NCBI RefSeq assembly: GCF_000153025.1
Contig: NZ_CH672433.1
Coordinates: forward strand, 293,456 to 357,455
Direction of reading: 5' to 3'
Source of the DNA: Marinomonas sp. MED121
GTDB lineage: Bacteria > Pseudomonadota > Gammaproteobacteria > Pseudomonadales > Marinomonadaceae
Length of the DNA: 64,000 nucleotides
Positions within the stretch are counted from its first letter, which is position 1. Each line of letters begins with the position of its first letter. Position numbers and translations under genes: made by a program. Positions 45,347 through 55,241 of the stretch are shown piece by piece. The notes below the pieces were generated by a model. The model searched no databases, had not been told where the DNA came from, and worked only from the letters and a program-made list of their open reading frames with translations.

Positions 45347-45661
45347 CTTTTTTCCTTAACATAAAAAAGTATCAGATGAAGCAATGATAGATTAATCATT
45401 GATAATCAAAGAATTAATTTTACCATAGCAGCATTTTTATCGACTTAATTGCAACTTTTCTTACTTACACTCTGTAACCAAATGTGGGTTTACCAGCTTT
45501 TTCGTTCACATTTGCTGACATTTGTTGAAGTTAATCTAATAATTAGCCTTAGATTTGCTTTAAAAAGAATATTTTTTCATCAAGTCCTAAGCAAAAACAA
45601 ACTATTTGTTAAACATTGTAACTAAAGCTTAGGGTGTTAGAGATAAGGTAAGGGGGCTACT
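45347..45661. other. Divergent promoter region, about 315 bp, no further feature seen
   Basis: AT-rich gap between the TTG-started kinase-like gene and the receiver-TPR gene. GGTAAGGGGG lies just before ATG 45662 and serves as its ribosome-binding site. No repeat, hairpin or small open frame stood out. Confidence 0.5.
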
Positions 45662-47275
45662 ATGCATTCACTAAAAGTGCTTATTGCCGATGAGTTTCAA
45701 AATTCACGACAGTCTATTAAAAAGATACTTGCTTCATTAAACATTAATAAAGTGAGTGTGACATCTAATGGTAAAGGTGTCATCGATGCATGTCGTAATA
45801 CGGCTTTTGATCTCATTCTATGTAACTATAACCTAGGAAAGGGTAAAAATGGGCAGCAGGTATTAGAAGAAATACGCAAGCTCGGTTACCTAAAAGCCAC
45901 CTCCTCTTTTATCTTTATTTCCGCTGAAACAAGCCGTGATGTCATTATGAGCTTGATGGAATCTAAGCCAGATGAGTTTTTAACTAAACCATTTAATCAG
46001 TCAGAGTTAATCAAGCGTATTAAGCATTTGTTTAATAAAAACACTGAGCTTCTTGATATTAAAAATGCGATAGAACAAAACGATCACGATAAGGTCATCG
46101 CCCTTTGTAATGAGCAAATCGAGCAAAACACCCATTATAAATCTTGGTGTCAAAAACAATTAGCTGATGCCTTATTTGAATCTTGTCGTTATAAAGAAGT
46201 ATTGGATTATTGCTTTAGCTTACAAGAAACTAGAAACCTCGATTGGGCAATGTTAATTGAAGCCAAAGCACTCTATGAAGAAGGCTCTACCGAGTCAGCC
46301 ATTAATCATTTAAATAAAATGGTATCTATCTTTCATAATAATACCGCGGCTTATGATTTATTAGCTGTGTATTACAAGCAGATGGGGCTCACTCAACTAG
46401 CTCAAAATAGCTTAGAGTCTGCCATTAAAATCTCGCCCTATGTGATAACTAGGCAGCAGTCGCTCGTTGACCTTAGCTTATCTAATGGTGATTTGAGTAC
46501 GGCACTAAAGTCAGGTCAACACACCTTAAAATTAAGCAAAAACTCTATTTATGCTTCTGAAAGTCAGCACTTACAGCTCGCTCAGATTGTGGCTGAATCC
46601 ATCATTGATGATAATTCACCTGAGGCACGAAAAAGAGCGCAAGAAGCCTTCGTGATTTTAAGCCAAATTAATAAGCGTTTTCCTGATAAAGATGAGACAA
46701 ATCTTCAACGACGCTTGGTGGAATGTCAGGTATTTAATAGTCAAGGTAGACGCGATCAAGCTAAAGATGCATTACAAAAAGCACAGGACTTGATTGAAAA
46801 GCAACCTGAATTACTAAGCCCTAAAATCGAATTTGAATTAGCAAAAACCCTTTACATAACAGGCCGCCAAGACGAAGCAAAAAACTTGTTTAATAAAATC
46901 ATCGAGGAAAACGCTAACAACCGAATCCTAGTGGCAAAGGTTAATGCCTTTATCGATGAACCGATTGGCATTAAAGCGCGCTTACGTGCCAAAGAAGAAA
47001 ACCAAAAAGGCTTAGACTTTTTTGAAAAAGGAATGTTCTCTGAGGCCATTGACTGCTTGATACAAGCTCAAAAGTTTTCACCCAGTCACCCAGGTTTGAA
47101 CATGAACATCATTCAAACGGCCTTAAAAGTAATGAAAGATAAAGGTCCAACACATTATATGGTGGATATCTCATTCGATGCATTACATAGAATTGGCCAC
47201 ATTACCGAAACACACAGCCAATTTAAACGTTATAGAAGTTTAAAGCGTTACCTAGAAAAAAATTATTTAAACTAA
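45662..47275 (+). CDS. VieB-like pseudo-receiver/TPR protein
   Basis: A 537-residue cytoplasmic protein. An N-terminal CheY-like receiver (about 1-120) is followed by TPR repeats to the end (for example TQLAQNSLESAIKISPYV and EKGMFSEAIDCLIQAQKFSP). The layout matches VieB of Vibrio, which binds a kinase. Asp10-Glu11 of the acidic pocket and the Lys in FLTKPF are kept, but the phospho-acceptor position reads Asn55 (DLILCNYNLG) where relatives have Asp. It therefore probably works as a phosphorylation-independent or constitutive binding partner. The gene stands alone. Confidence 0.85.
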   Translation: MHSLKVLIADEFQNSRQSIKKILASLNINKVSVTSNGKGVIDACRNTAFDLILCNYNLGKGKNGQQVLEEIRKLGYLKATSSFIFISAETSRDVIMSLMESKPDEFLTKPFNQSELIKRIKHLFNKNTELLDIKNAIEQNDHDKVIALCNEQIEQNTHYKSWCQKQLADALFESCRYKEVLDYCFSLQETRNLDWAMLIEAKALYEEGSTESAINHLNKMVSIFHNNTAAYDLLAVYYKQMGLTQLAQNSLESAIKISPYVITRQQSLVDLSLSNGDLSTALKSGQHTLKLSKNSIYASESQHLQLAQIVAESIIDDNSPEARKRAQEAFVILSQINKRFPDKDETNLQRRLVECQVFNSQGRRDQAKDALQKAQDLIEKQPELLSPKIEFELAKTLYITGRQDEAKNLFNKIIEENANNRILVAKVNAFIDEPIGIKARLRAKEENQKGLDFFEKGMFSEAIDCLIQAQKFSPSHPGLNMNIIQTALKVMKDKGPTHYMVDISFDALHRIGHITETHSQFKRYRSLKRYLEKNYLN

Positions 47276-47325
47276 GGTTTGTCTTTCGCCAAAGACTATT
47301 AAAAACAAACCTAATTGTAAAACCT

Positions 47326-47363
47326 GCCACTAAAAAGCACTCGAAAGAGTGCTTTTTAGTGGC
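47326..47363. terminator. Bidirectional intrinsic terminator, 17-bp perfect stem
   Basis: GCCACTAAAAAGCACTC (47326-47342) pairs exactly with GAGTGCTTTTTAGTGGC (47347-47363) around GAAA. It lies between the convergent receiver-TPR and FadL-type genes and reaches almost to the stop codon of the latter. Confidence 0.85.
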
Positions 47364-47366
47364 ATA

Positions 47367-48491
47367 TTAAAAGTAATATTCTGCCATCAAGGTCACCCCT
47401 TGAATGACATTATCTTCAAATTCAGTTCCCATTTCATCGACCACATCTTTTGCCATTGCATACTCATAGGCAGCAATGAGATTAATATCATTCACTAAAA
47501 ATGAGCTAGCAAGGAAAATGCCTCGATAGCCATCATTAGGCGCTAAAGGATTTACGTCATCTTCAAGGCGCTCTTCATGAACATATTGAATGTAAGCTGC
47601 CACCTCATCATTAAACTGCCTAGCGATACCTAATTTATAGGTCATAGCATCCTTATCATAACTTGCCAACTCACCCGCGACAGAGGTGCTAATCACTTGA
47701 TCACTCCATTCACGCCACTGGGCACTGAAAGTCAGCAAGGTACCTTCTGCAATACCCGTTTGAAAATCAAATATAATGGCCTGAGGTAAACTAAAATCAC
47801 TGCCACTTTTAGCCGTGTCTGTTGCTCCTCCCGTATTCGATAAAATAATGTCACTTGTCTCTGTTACATCAAAACTGTGATCCACCTTACTTTGATAAAC
47901 AAGGCTTGCTCGTAAAGCAATATCGGGGATTTCCAAAGCGGCACCAGCCAGATAACCTAGCGCGGTATCCGAGCCAAAATCAGCTTCGATACTGGGTACA
48001 CTGCCAGGGGTTTGGTTAGCGGAGACTGAAGCAATATTACTATTTATCGTCATATTGCCTGATGTTTTATTAATGGTAGGGCCGGCGATCAGGGAGTAAC
48101 TTTCATTAAGTTGATATTTAAAAGTAAGTGCCAAACTTTGAGTTTCTATTAAAGCCTTGGTGCCGTCATAAAAGCCCTCTTGGTGAGAAACATTTAAATT
48201 ATAGGGATCGTAAACTTGTGCACTGATATCCAACTTGTCGGTAAGCTGCTTATGCAAGCCTAAAGTGTACACATTCGTATCAGCAAAAGATTCACCTGTC
48301 TGCCCGCCTCCTAAGCTAGCGCTATAATCACCATTAAAGTTATAGCGATAGCTTGAATAGGCAAGGCTTACCTTATCTTTATTACTGTAAACCAAGCTTA
48401 AATCATAAGGTGTGAATTCATAGACAGCAGCACTTGCAGCGAAAGGTGCTAATAATGCTAAGCACACCAACAGCTTGTTGAATTTATTCAT
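47367..48491 (-). CDS. FadL/OmpP1-family outer-membrane transport protein
   Basis: A 374-residue outer-membrane beta-barrel with a signal peptide (cleavage near ASA-AV), many alternating strands and a terminal Phe (LMAEYYF), as needed for barrel insertion. It is a shorter relative of E. coli FadL (about 420 mature residues) and lacks an obvious N-terminal NPA motif, so a long-chain fatty acid substrate is uncertain. Other hydrophobic compounds are possible. It follows the AraC-type gene on the same strand by about 210 bases. Confidence 0.78.
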   Translation of the reverse strand: MNKFNKLLVCLALLAPFAASAAVYEFTPYDLSLVYSNKDKVSLAYSSYRYNFNGDYSASLGGGQTGESFADTNVYTLGLHKQLTDKLDISAQVYDPYNLNVSHQEGFYDGTKALIETQSLALTFKYQLNESYSLIAGPTINKTSGNMTINSNIASVSANQTPGSVPSIEADFGSDTALGYLAGAALEIPDIALRASLVYQSKVDHSFDVTETSDIILSNTGGATDTAKSGSDFSLPQAIIFDFQTGIAEGTLLTFSAQWREWSDQVISTSVAGELASYDKDAMTYKLGIARQFNDEVAAYIQYVHEERLEDDVNPLAPNDGYRGIFLASSFLVNDINLIAAYEYAMAKDVVDEMGTEFEDNVIQGVTLMAEYYF

Positions 48492-48703
48492 GGATAGTCC
48501 CTAATTTTTTATTATTGTTTTGACTACTTTTAAGCCTTTCTAGTGAAAAATATGGCTAATCAAGCCCTTTGAGACAGATTCATAAAAGTCGCCTCAAGTG
48601 TCGAATTTCAAACTAAATGTGGTTAAAAGCATTGATTTTCAGACTATCATGATCTTTTTGAAGAGAAGAATAACCAGCTCGGCCATATCCTGACAAAATC
48701 GGA

Positions 48704-49777
48704 CTAATTCAATTCTGAGTTAGAACTTGAGTAAATAGCGTTACTGCGATAACTGGAAGGCGCTTTACCTGTCCATTTTTTAAAAGAACGATAAAAGCTA
48801 GTGCTATCACTAAAGCCAACAAGTTGCGCAATATCTTCCATTGCGAGATTCGAATCCTGTAAGTAGCGTAAGGCAAGCTCTTGGCGGACTGTATTGAAGA
48901 TCTCTTTGTAAGAGGTGTTGAGCTCAGTCAGCCGTCGTCTCAGACTACGTTCACTCATTGCTAATTGTTCGGCCACTTCTTGAATAGAGGGGTATTTTTC
49001 GGGTGTTCTTAATAATGCTAAATGCACCTTGCCAACAAGGCTGCGATTAGAGTCTTGCTGCAATAACATCTCATCACAAAGTTTAATCGCTAGACTCTCG
49101 GTAACTGGGTTATAGGACTGATTCGTTCGCTCTAAATCTGTTTGTTGAATCAGAACCTGACTCACTGGTGCATCAAAAACTAAAGGGCAGCGAAAAAAAT
49201 CTTGGTATAGACTCAAATTATCAGGTTCTGGATAGGCAAAATGTACGGCAAGTGGCGCATAAGACTCATCTAGAAAATCACGGGTTAATTTCACATGGCC
49301 TGATAAATCTTCATCCACTAAAAACCTAAAAAGATGCTCAGAGACTTGATGGGTAGGACGAGAATAACGCCTGCATTCATTTTCCCCAAAATTCATTTGC
49401 ACATGAGTCAGGTTAGTGGTGGTTTGAAAATAGCTTTCTGCAATACGTAATGCATCCCATCCATTCTTACAGCTGGCAATGGCATAACCTAACATACCTA
49501 AATCACTCAAACTTTCTTGACGACCGATCGCTAAACCAAGCGCAGAATCACCACTGAGCGTTAGCGCATTATCAATAATCACCATGCTTTGATCGAATGA
49601 AATTAAGGTGCCTTCATGGGTCAACTCTTCTTCTTTAATACCAGCATCTAGCGTCAATGCCACCGTATTTAAACCCCTTTGATAAAAAAGGCTGGTGATT
49701 AAATGAAATAAATAAGTGGGTATCGCGCAATCTTGTCGAGCAAAGGGCGCCAAAGGCGAACGCAAAGTCTGAGTCAT
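48704..49777 (-). CDS. AraC-family regulator with arabinose-binding-like N-domain
   Basis: A 357-residue regulator with an N-terminal ligand domain of the OruR/ArgR-like type (about 20-210; the run SLSDLGMLGYAIASCKNGWDAL is typical) and a C-terminal AraC helix-turn-helix (about 255-345; VAEQLAMSERSLRRRL and VGFSDSTSFYRSFKKWTGKAP). It is divergent from the exported redox operon at 50006 and upstream of the FadL-type gene, so it could control either. Its ligand is unknown. Confidence 0.85.
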   Translation of the reverse strand: MTQTLRSPLAPFARQDCAIPTYLFHLITSLFYQRGLNTVALTLDAGIKEEELTHEGTLISFDQSMVIIDNALTLSGDSALGLAIGRQESLSDLGMLGYAIASCKNGWDALRIAESYFQTTTNLTHVQMNFGENECRRYSRPTHQVSEHLFRFLVDEDLSGHVKLTRDFLDESYAPLAVHFAYPEPDNLSLYQDFFRCPLVFDAPVSQVLIQQTDLERTNQSYNPVTESLAIKLCDEMLLQQDSNRSLVGKVHLALLRTPEKYPSIQEVAEQLAMSERSLRRRLTELNTSYKEIFNTVRQELALRYLQDSNLAMEDIAQLVGFSDSTSFYRSFKKWTGKAPSSYRSNAIYSSSNSELN

Positions 49778-50005
49778 AGGTCTTATCGTTATTTTTATTT
49801 TTCTACAATTGGCCGAGATTGTCAGGGTCTGGCCTCATATGTGGTTTTTCTTGCCGTTAAAACTACCTAACATTTAAATCCGATATTCAGTAATTGACAA
49901 CAAAAATAGAAATTAATTACTCAAGCGCATATTACTTACCCAGACATTCTGCCTTTTAGTCAGTAGTTTTTTTCTAATTAGCAACTTGAAAAAGGTTAAA
50001 AAGCC

Positions 50006-50365
50006 ATGCTTAAACCCTACTTTTTATTTCTATTAACCTGCCTTAGCTCACTTTTCATAACAGGCTGTGAGCAGGTGCAAGATGATGCAATCAGGCTTGA
50101 ACAAGCAAGATCTCTCGCACCTTCAAATAAAGATCTAAATGATATTTATCAACGCAGTTGCGTGACCTGCCATGCCAACCCAGACACACAAGCCCCTCTT
50201 ACAGGCGACCTCATTGCTTGGCAACCAAGAATCGATAAAGGCATGGAAACCCTACTGACTCATGTGGTCAATGGTTTTGGTGGAATGCCGCCATTTGGTA
50301 TGTGCATGGATTGCAGCGCTGAAGAGTTTGAGCAACTCATTGAATTTATGGCGCAAAGTAAATAG
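50006..50365 (+). CDS. Cytochrome c5-like lipoprotein
   Basis: A 119-residue monoheme cytochrome. The signal peptide has a lipobox ending ITGC (Cys21), the heme site is C52-VT-C55-H56, the probable axial Met94 is in GGMPPFG, and the cytochrome-c5 pattern MCMDCSAEEF follows. It would be anchored to a membrane on the periplasmic side. It is the first gene of a three-gene operon with two Tat substrates and probably takes electrons from the FAD enzyme encoded next. Confidence 0.85.
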   Translation: MLKPYFLFLLTCLSSLFITGCEQVQDDAIRLEQARSLAPSNKDLNDIYQRSCVTCHANPDTQAPLTGDLIAWQPRIDKGMETLLTHVVNGFGGMPPFGMCMDCSAEEFEQLIEFMAQSK

Positions 50366-50452
50366 CAGTTAAATCACGACCAAACGAGTTTTCACATGCT
50401 TTTCTAAAAGTGTGACTAAGAGCAAGAGTAAGAACAAAAAAGGACGCAAAAT

Positions 50453-51862
50453 ATGATTAGTCGACGTAACTTATTAGGCTCATTAATTGGTACAGCAGTC
50501 GGTGCTAGCTTAAGCCCTAATATCAGCATAGCAGAAGAAACCAACACAATTACATCTGGGGAAAATTTAGAGAAAGCCACCAGAAAAAGTCTTCCTTGGC
50601 GCAATTGGTCAGGCTCTCAAGAGTGCTTCCCTCAATCGCGCATTGCCCCAAAAAACCTTACTGAGTTACAGCAAATTATTACTCAAACCAAAGGCCATAT
50701 TCGCCCCGTTGGCGCAGGTCACTCCTTTAGCCCCCTTGTCCCCACTCAAGATACCATACTGTCTCTTAGCCGTATGACAGGGGTTATCTCACATGATGAA
50801 AGCACTAATCAAGCCGTTATTATGGCTGGCACACGTTTAGGAGACATAGGTAAACCATTAGCTGAGCGAGGCCAAGCCATGATAAATATGCCAGATATAG
50901 ATGAGCAAACACTGGCAGGCGCACTCGGCACTGCGACCCATGGCACAGGGGCGAGTTTAGGTTGCTTATCTGACTTTGTTGAAGGCTTAGAGTTAATGAC
51001 AGCCAATGGTGAGGTTTTGTCTTGCGATAGACAGACAAACTCAGACATTTTCCAAGCTGCCAGAGTCAACCTTGGCGCGTTAGGCATAGTCACTCAAATT
51101 CGTTTACAAAATATGCCCAAGTATCGTCTTAGACGTGAAACAACTTGCTTACCTATTGATGAGATTCTCGATAATGCCGAGCAAATTGCTCAGGCGAATC
51201 GAAACTTCGAATTTTTCTATATCCCTTTTTCTGGCTATGGCTTACTGGATACCCATAACATCACAGACGAAGCGATCTCTGTCACAGATAAAATAGACCA
51301 AAATGATGGCACTGAAACCCTAAAACAACTAAGAGATTGGTTAGCTTGGTCACCCAGAATTAGAGAGTATATTTTAAGTCATGAAATGCAAAAAATTGAG
51401 AAGGAAGTCACCATAGCCAACTCATGGCAAAACTATGCGCAAGAACGCAATGTTCGCTTTAACGAAATGGAATATCACTTACCAAGAGAATTCGCAGTTC
51501 AAGCTTTCAGAGAAATTAGAGACATGGTCGAAAAGCATTTTGATGAAGTTTTCTTCCCGTTCGAGTTTCGATTCGTCAAAAGTGATTATATTTGGTTAAG
51601 CCCTTTTAATGGTCGTGAAACCTGCTCTATCGCTGTCCATCGATTTTATAACGAAGACTATCAAGCCATGTTCAAAGCGGTAGAACCTATTTTTAAGAAA
51701 TATCGCGGGCGTCCACACTGGGGCAAACTCAACAGCATGCAAAGCCAGGAATTTGCCGCCCATTACGCTAACTGGCAAAACTTTAAAGACATCAGGCAAT
51801 CATTGGATCCAGAAGGTAAATTTTTGAACCCTTATTTAAAAAGCCTGTTTGATATTGCATAG
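50453..51862 (+). CDS. Tat-exported FAD-linked sugar-lactone oxidase/dehydrogenase
   Basis: A 469-residue VAO-type flavoprotein. A twin-arginine signal (SRRNLLGSLIG) is followed by an FAD-binding domain with IRPVGAGHSFSP, where His90 is the likely covalent FAD site, and TLAGALGTATHGTG. The C-terminus has the ALO-type tail (WGKLN then LDPEGKFLNPYL). The family oxidises L-gulono- or D-arabinono-1,4-lactone or sugar alcohols. Export and the adjacent cytochrome suggest it is a dehydrogenase passing electrons to heme. The substrate is unknown. Confidence 0.83.
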   Translation: MISRRNLLGSLIGTAVGASLSPNISIAEETNTITSGENLEKATRKSLPWRNWSGSQECFPQSRIAPKNLTELQQIITQTKGHIRPVGAGHSFSPLVPTQDTILSLSRMTGVISHDESTNQAVIMAGTRLGDIGKPLAERGQAMINMPDIDEQTLAGALGTATHGTGASLGCLSDFVEGLELMTANGEVLSCDRQTNSDIFQAARVNLGALGIVTQIRLQNMPKYRLRRETTCLPIDEILDNAEQIAQANRNFEFFYIPFSGYGLLDTHNITDEAISVTDKIDQNDGTETLKQLRDWLAWSPRIREYILSHEMQKIEKEVTIANSWQNYAQERNVRFNEMEYHLPREFAVQAFREIRDMVEKHFDEVFFPFEFRFVKSDYIWLSPFNGRETCSIAVHRFYNEDYQAMFKAVEPIFKKYRGRPHWGKLNSMQSQEFAAHYANWQNFKDIRQSLDPEGKFLNPYLKSLFDIA

Positions 51863-51871
51863 GAGCGCATC

Positions 51872-53179
51872 ATGTCTGATCAAGTTAAATCATCACGTCG
51901 TCGCTTTATCCTTGGAGGGTTAGGCCTAGCCACTTTGACCGGCCTTGGCTTTCTCAAACCAAACGATATGGGAGAGAACCATAGCCAATATTTTAAAAAA
52001 ATGAGTCTTGCCCTAGATAAGGCCCAACAATCCAAGCCCAGTTTAGTGATAGATAAAAGCCTCTTACTTGAAAATATAAAAGTATTAAAACAGCATATTT
52101 CTGGACGCTTTGATTATCGTATAGTGGCCAAGTCTCTGCCTTCAATTCCACTACTCAAATTGATAATGGAAACAGCAAATACTCAAAAGCTCATGGTTTT
52201 CCACCAGCCATTTTTAAATCAAGTTGCCACAGAGCTCCCCCATTCAGATGTGCTTTTAGGAAAACCCCTGCCGGTAAATGCCGCGGCAAAGTTTTATCAA
52301 GTATTTGAACGCCAACCCAAGAAGAATACTCAGGAGCAATTTCAACCAGAACGACAATTACAGTGGCTAATCGATTCCCCCCATAGGCTTAACCAATATC
52401 AGAATTTGGCTCATTCTTTAAAAATAAACATGCTCATTAATATTGAGCTTGATATCGGCTTTCATCGTGGTGGTGTCGCCGATGATATTATCTTTGAGAA
52501 AATGCTGAAGCAAATTGACGCCGATCCAGCACTCAGTTTTTCAGGGCTGATGGGATACGAACCCCATGTAGCGAAAGTGCCTGGGAGCAAGCTAGCACTA
52601 AGAGATGCTGCCATGCAAAGCTATCGAGATAAGCTTGCCATAGCGCTCAAAATTTCAGGCAAGCATACAGATGAACTCACACTAAACTCAGCAGGTAGCC
52701 CTACCTATCGCTATTATGATGAAGGAGATTACCCACATAATGAAGTCGCAGCAGGCTCTTGCTTAGTGAAACCCAGTGATTTTGATTTAGATACTCTGTC
52801 TGACCATGAAGCCGCCGCCTTTATCGCCACACCTGTACTCAAAGTGATGCAAGATACTCAAATTCCTGGCGTTGATGGCTTAGGTCGATTGATGACAATT
52901 TGGAACCCTAATCGCAGTAAAACTTTTTATACCTATGGCGGTAACTGGAAAGCCCATCCTATCTCACCAAAAGGACTTAGCATTAATCCCGTTTGGGGAC
53001 ACTCAACAAATCAAGAAATGCTCAATGGTTCTGAGCATATTCAGCTTAATACAGATGATTGGATTTTTTTAAGGCCAACACAAAGCGAATTTGTCTTTTT
53101 GCAATTTGGTAATCTAATCATTTACGACCAAGAGGGAATTATTGATTCTTGGTCTGTATTAAAAGAAGAAACAGCTTAG
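51872..53179 (+). CDS. Tat-exported PLP enzyme of the DSD1/alanine-racemase-fold family
   Basis: A 435-residue fold-type-III PLP protein with a twin-arginine signal (SRRRFILGGLG). The probable PLP lysine is Lys87 in YRIVAKSLPS. The barrel has LINIELDIGFHRGG, and the C-terminus has the family stretch LRPTQSEFVFLQFG. Relatives act on D-amino acids (D-threonine aldolase, D-serine or hydroxyaspartate dehydratase). Export is unusual, since PLP is made in the cytoplasm; Tat export of a folded holo-enzyme would explain it. It is nine bases after the flavoprotein gene. Confidence 0.8.
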   Translation: MSDQVKSSRRRFILGGLGLATLTGLGFLKPNDMGENHSQYFKKMSLALDKAQQSKPSLVIDKSLLLENIKVLKQHISGRFDYRIVAKSLPSIPLLKLIMETANTQKLMVFHQPFLNQVATELPHSDVLLGKPLPVNAAAKFYQVFERQPKKNTQEQFQPERQLQWLIDSPHRLNQYQNLAHSLKINMLINIELDIGFHRGGVADDIIFEKMLKQIDADPALSFSGLMGYEPHVAKVPGSKLALRDAAMQSYRDKLAIALKISGKHTDELTLNSAGSPTYRYYDEGDYPHNEVAAGSCLVKPSDFDLDTLSDHEAAAFIATPVLKVMQDTQIPGVDGLGRLMTIWNPNRSKTFYTYGGNWKAHPISPKGLSINPVWGHSTNQEMLNGSEHIQLNTDDWIFLRPTQSEFVFLQFGNLIIYDQEGIIDSWSVLKEETA

Positions 53180-53576
53180 AAAAGCAAATCATAATTAGGC
53201 AAGAACAAAACAAGACCAGCTCAAGTAAAGGCTTTACTCTGCCTGATTCTCTTTGGTAAAACGGCCTAAAATATTAGCTAGGTCATGAGGTTAGTCAGTC
53301 TATTATTTAGCAGAAACAAGGCCCTAGATTTTGACAAGCAGCATTATGAGTTGTAGCTTAATAAGATGTGCGAACAGCCGATTTTCGTGTAGGACTTCAT
53401 TTCAAATTTAAGTCATCAGGCAGCATGATCGCACTTTCACCTCAAAACGAGAGTGAGATCAAATCAAGAAAGTAACCTAGAGGTTAGATTATAGGTACGA
53501 CAAAGCCAGGTGATTGCTTAGACAAATGGGCAATGAACCTCACTTAAGCGCGTTACTCACCAACAAGGAGCCAATC
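53180..53576. other. Leader/intergenic region of fhs, about 400 bp
   Basis: A long gap between the PLP-enzyme gene and fhs, without a convincing open frame. I looked for a ZTP (pfl) or other folate-related riboswitch and could not find conserved core motifs. It may hold a long leader, since AAGGAG lies just before the fhs start. Confidence 0.45.
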
Positions 53577-55241
53577 ATGGCAACAGACGTTGAAATCGCA
53601 CAAGAGTTCACCCCTAAACCCATTACCCAAATCAGTGACCATTTAGGTATTGAAGCTGACCACTTACTACCTTATGGACGAGACATCGCCAAGGTAGACC
53701 TTGCCGCACTCAATAAAGTGTCCAACAAACAAGGCAGACTCATTCTCGTCTCAGCCACAACCCCCACACCATCCGGCGAAGGCAAAACCACCACCACAAT
53801 CGGCTTAGGCCAAGCTTTTACTCAATTAAATGAATCTGTGTGTTTAGCCTTAAGAGAACCTTCTTTAGGGCCATGTTTAGGCATGAAAGGCGGTGCAACT
53901 GGGGGCGGTTATAGTCAGATCATGCCGGGAGACAGGATTAATCTGCATTTCACCGGTGATTTTCATGCCATAACCAGTGCCAATAACCTACTTTCAGCCG
54001 CAATCGATAATCACATCTACCAAGGAAATTTGCTGAACATAGACCCTAGGCAAATTGTCTGGCGTCGAGTCATGGACATGAACGACAGAAGCCTGAGAAA
54101 TATTGTACTTGGCTTAGGCGGTAAAATGCAGGGCATCCCTCGCGAAGGGGGCTTTGATATTACGGCTGCATCTGAGGTAATGGCCATGCTCTGCTTAGCA
54201 ACGGATGCAAGCGATTTAAAAAAACGCCTTGATCGTACCTTAATTGGTTACACCTTTGAAGGTCTGCCAGTACAAGCAAAACAGCTAGAAATCACTGGCG
54301 CTATGATGGCGTTATTAAGAGATGCACTGCAGCCTAATTTGGTACAGAGCTTTGAAGGGACGCCAGCTTTTGTCCATGGTGGTCCTTTTGCCAACATTGC
54401 CCATGGTTGTAATAGTATTATTGCCACGCGCATGGCCATGCATCACGCAGATTGGGCCATTACCGAAGCAGGTTTTGGCTTTGATCTAGGAGCTGAGAAG
54501 TTCTTCGATATAAAATGTCGTATTGCAGAGCTTGACCCTGATGCCGTGGTATTGGTGACCACGGTCAGAGCACTGAAAATGCATGGAGGAAAGGCTAAAG
54601 ATGACTTAGCCAAACAGGATTTAGAAGCGGTTAAAAAGGGCTTAGAGAACCTTGATAAACATATTGAAAGCGTTGAGTTATTTAATAAGCATCCAGTAGT
54701 TGCACTGAATCGTTTCGCCACCGATACAGATGAAGAAATTGCCTTAATTCGGGCCAGATGCGCACAACATAATGTGTCTTTTGCAGAAACCACACACCAT
54801 GCCAATGGCGGTAAAGGTGCGATTGAGTTAGCGAAAGTTGTGATGGCGTCGGTCAGTAAGAATCGTCCTTTCCAACCCCTCTATCAATTAGATTTACCTG
54901 TGATTGAAAAGGTGAAAGCGGTTTGCAAAGCCATGTATGGGGCATTTGATGTCGCCTTTTCTAAAGAAGCCGAAAAAGACCTAAAGCATGTGGAACAACT
55001 CGAACTCACACACTTGCCTGTTTGCATTGCCAAAGCACCTAGCTCTTTATCTGATGACCCAACTCTTCATGGTAGACCCAGAGACTTTGAAGTCACAGTA
55101 AGGGCTATTCAGATCAATGCTGGAGCCGGTTTTTTAGTGGTACTAACTGGCAATATAATGCGTATGCCAGGCTTACCCAAAAAGCCTGCGGCTAATAATA
55201 TTGAATTACTCGATAGCGGCATCATTAAAGGATTAGAATAA
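53577..55241 (+). CDS. fhs: Formate--tetrahydrofolate ligase
   Basis: A 554-residue one-carbon enzyme making 10-formyl-THF from formate, ATP and THF. The P-loop is TPTPSGEGKTTTTIGLGQAF, and REPSLGPCLGMKGGATGGGY is diagnostic for the family; length matches the usual 555-560. ATG 53577 is placed by AAGGAGCCAATC; a frame from 53514 is open but has no site. It lets the cell use formate for purine or serine synthesis. It stands alone. Confidence 0.95.
   Translation: MATDVEIAQEFTPKPITQISDHLGIEADHLLPYGRDIAKVDLAALNKVSNKQGRLILVSATTPTPSGEGKTTTTIGLGQAFTQLNESVCLALREPSLGPCLGMKGGATGGGYSQIMPGDRINLHFTGDFHAITSANNLLSAAIDNHIYQGNLLNIDPRQIVWRRVMDMNDRSLRNIVLGLGGKMQGIPREGGFDITAASEVMAMLCLATDASDLKKRLDRTLIGYTFEGLPVQAKQLEITGAMMALLRDALQPNLVQSFEGTPAFVHGGPFANIAHGCNSIIATRMAMHHADWAITEAGFGFDLGAEKFFDIKCRIAELDPDAVVLVTTVRALKMHGGKAKDDLAKQDLEAVKKGLENLDKHIESVELFNKHPVVALNRFATDTDEEIALIRARCAQHNVSFAETTHHANGGKGAIELAKVVMASVSKNRPFQPLYQLDLPVIEKVKAVCKAMYGAFDVAFSKEAEKDLKHVEQLELTHLPVCIAKAPSSLSDDPTLHGRPRDFEVTVRAIQINAGAGFLVVLTGNIMRMPGLPKKPAANNIELLDSGIIKGLE

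Noticed and set aside
53180..53576. Possible ZTP/folate riboswitch before fhs
   Set aside because: The gap is long and fhs is a known target of ZTP riboswitches in other bacteria, but I could not find the conserved core motifs, so no riboswitch is claimed.
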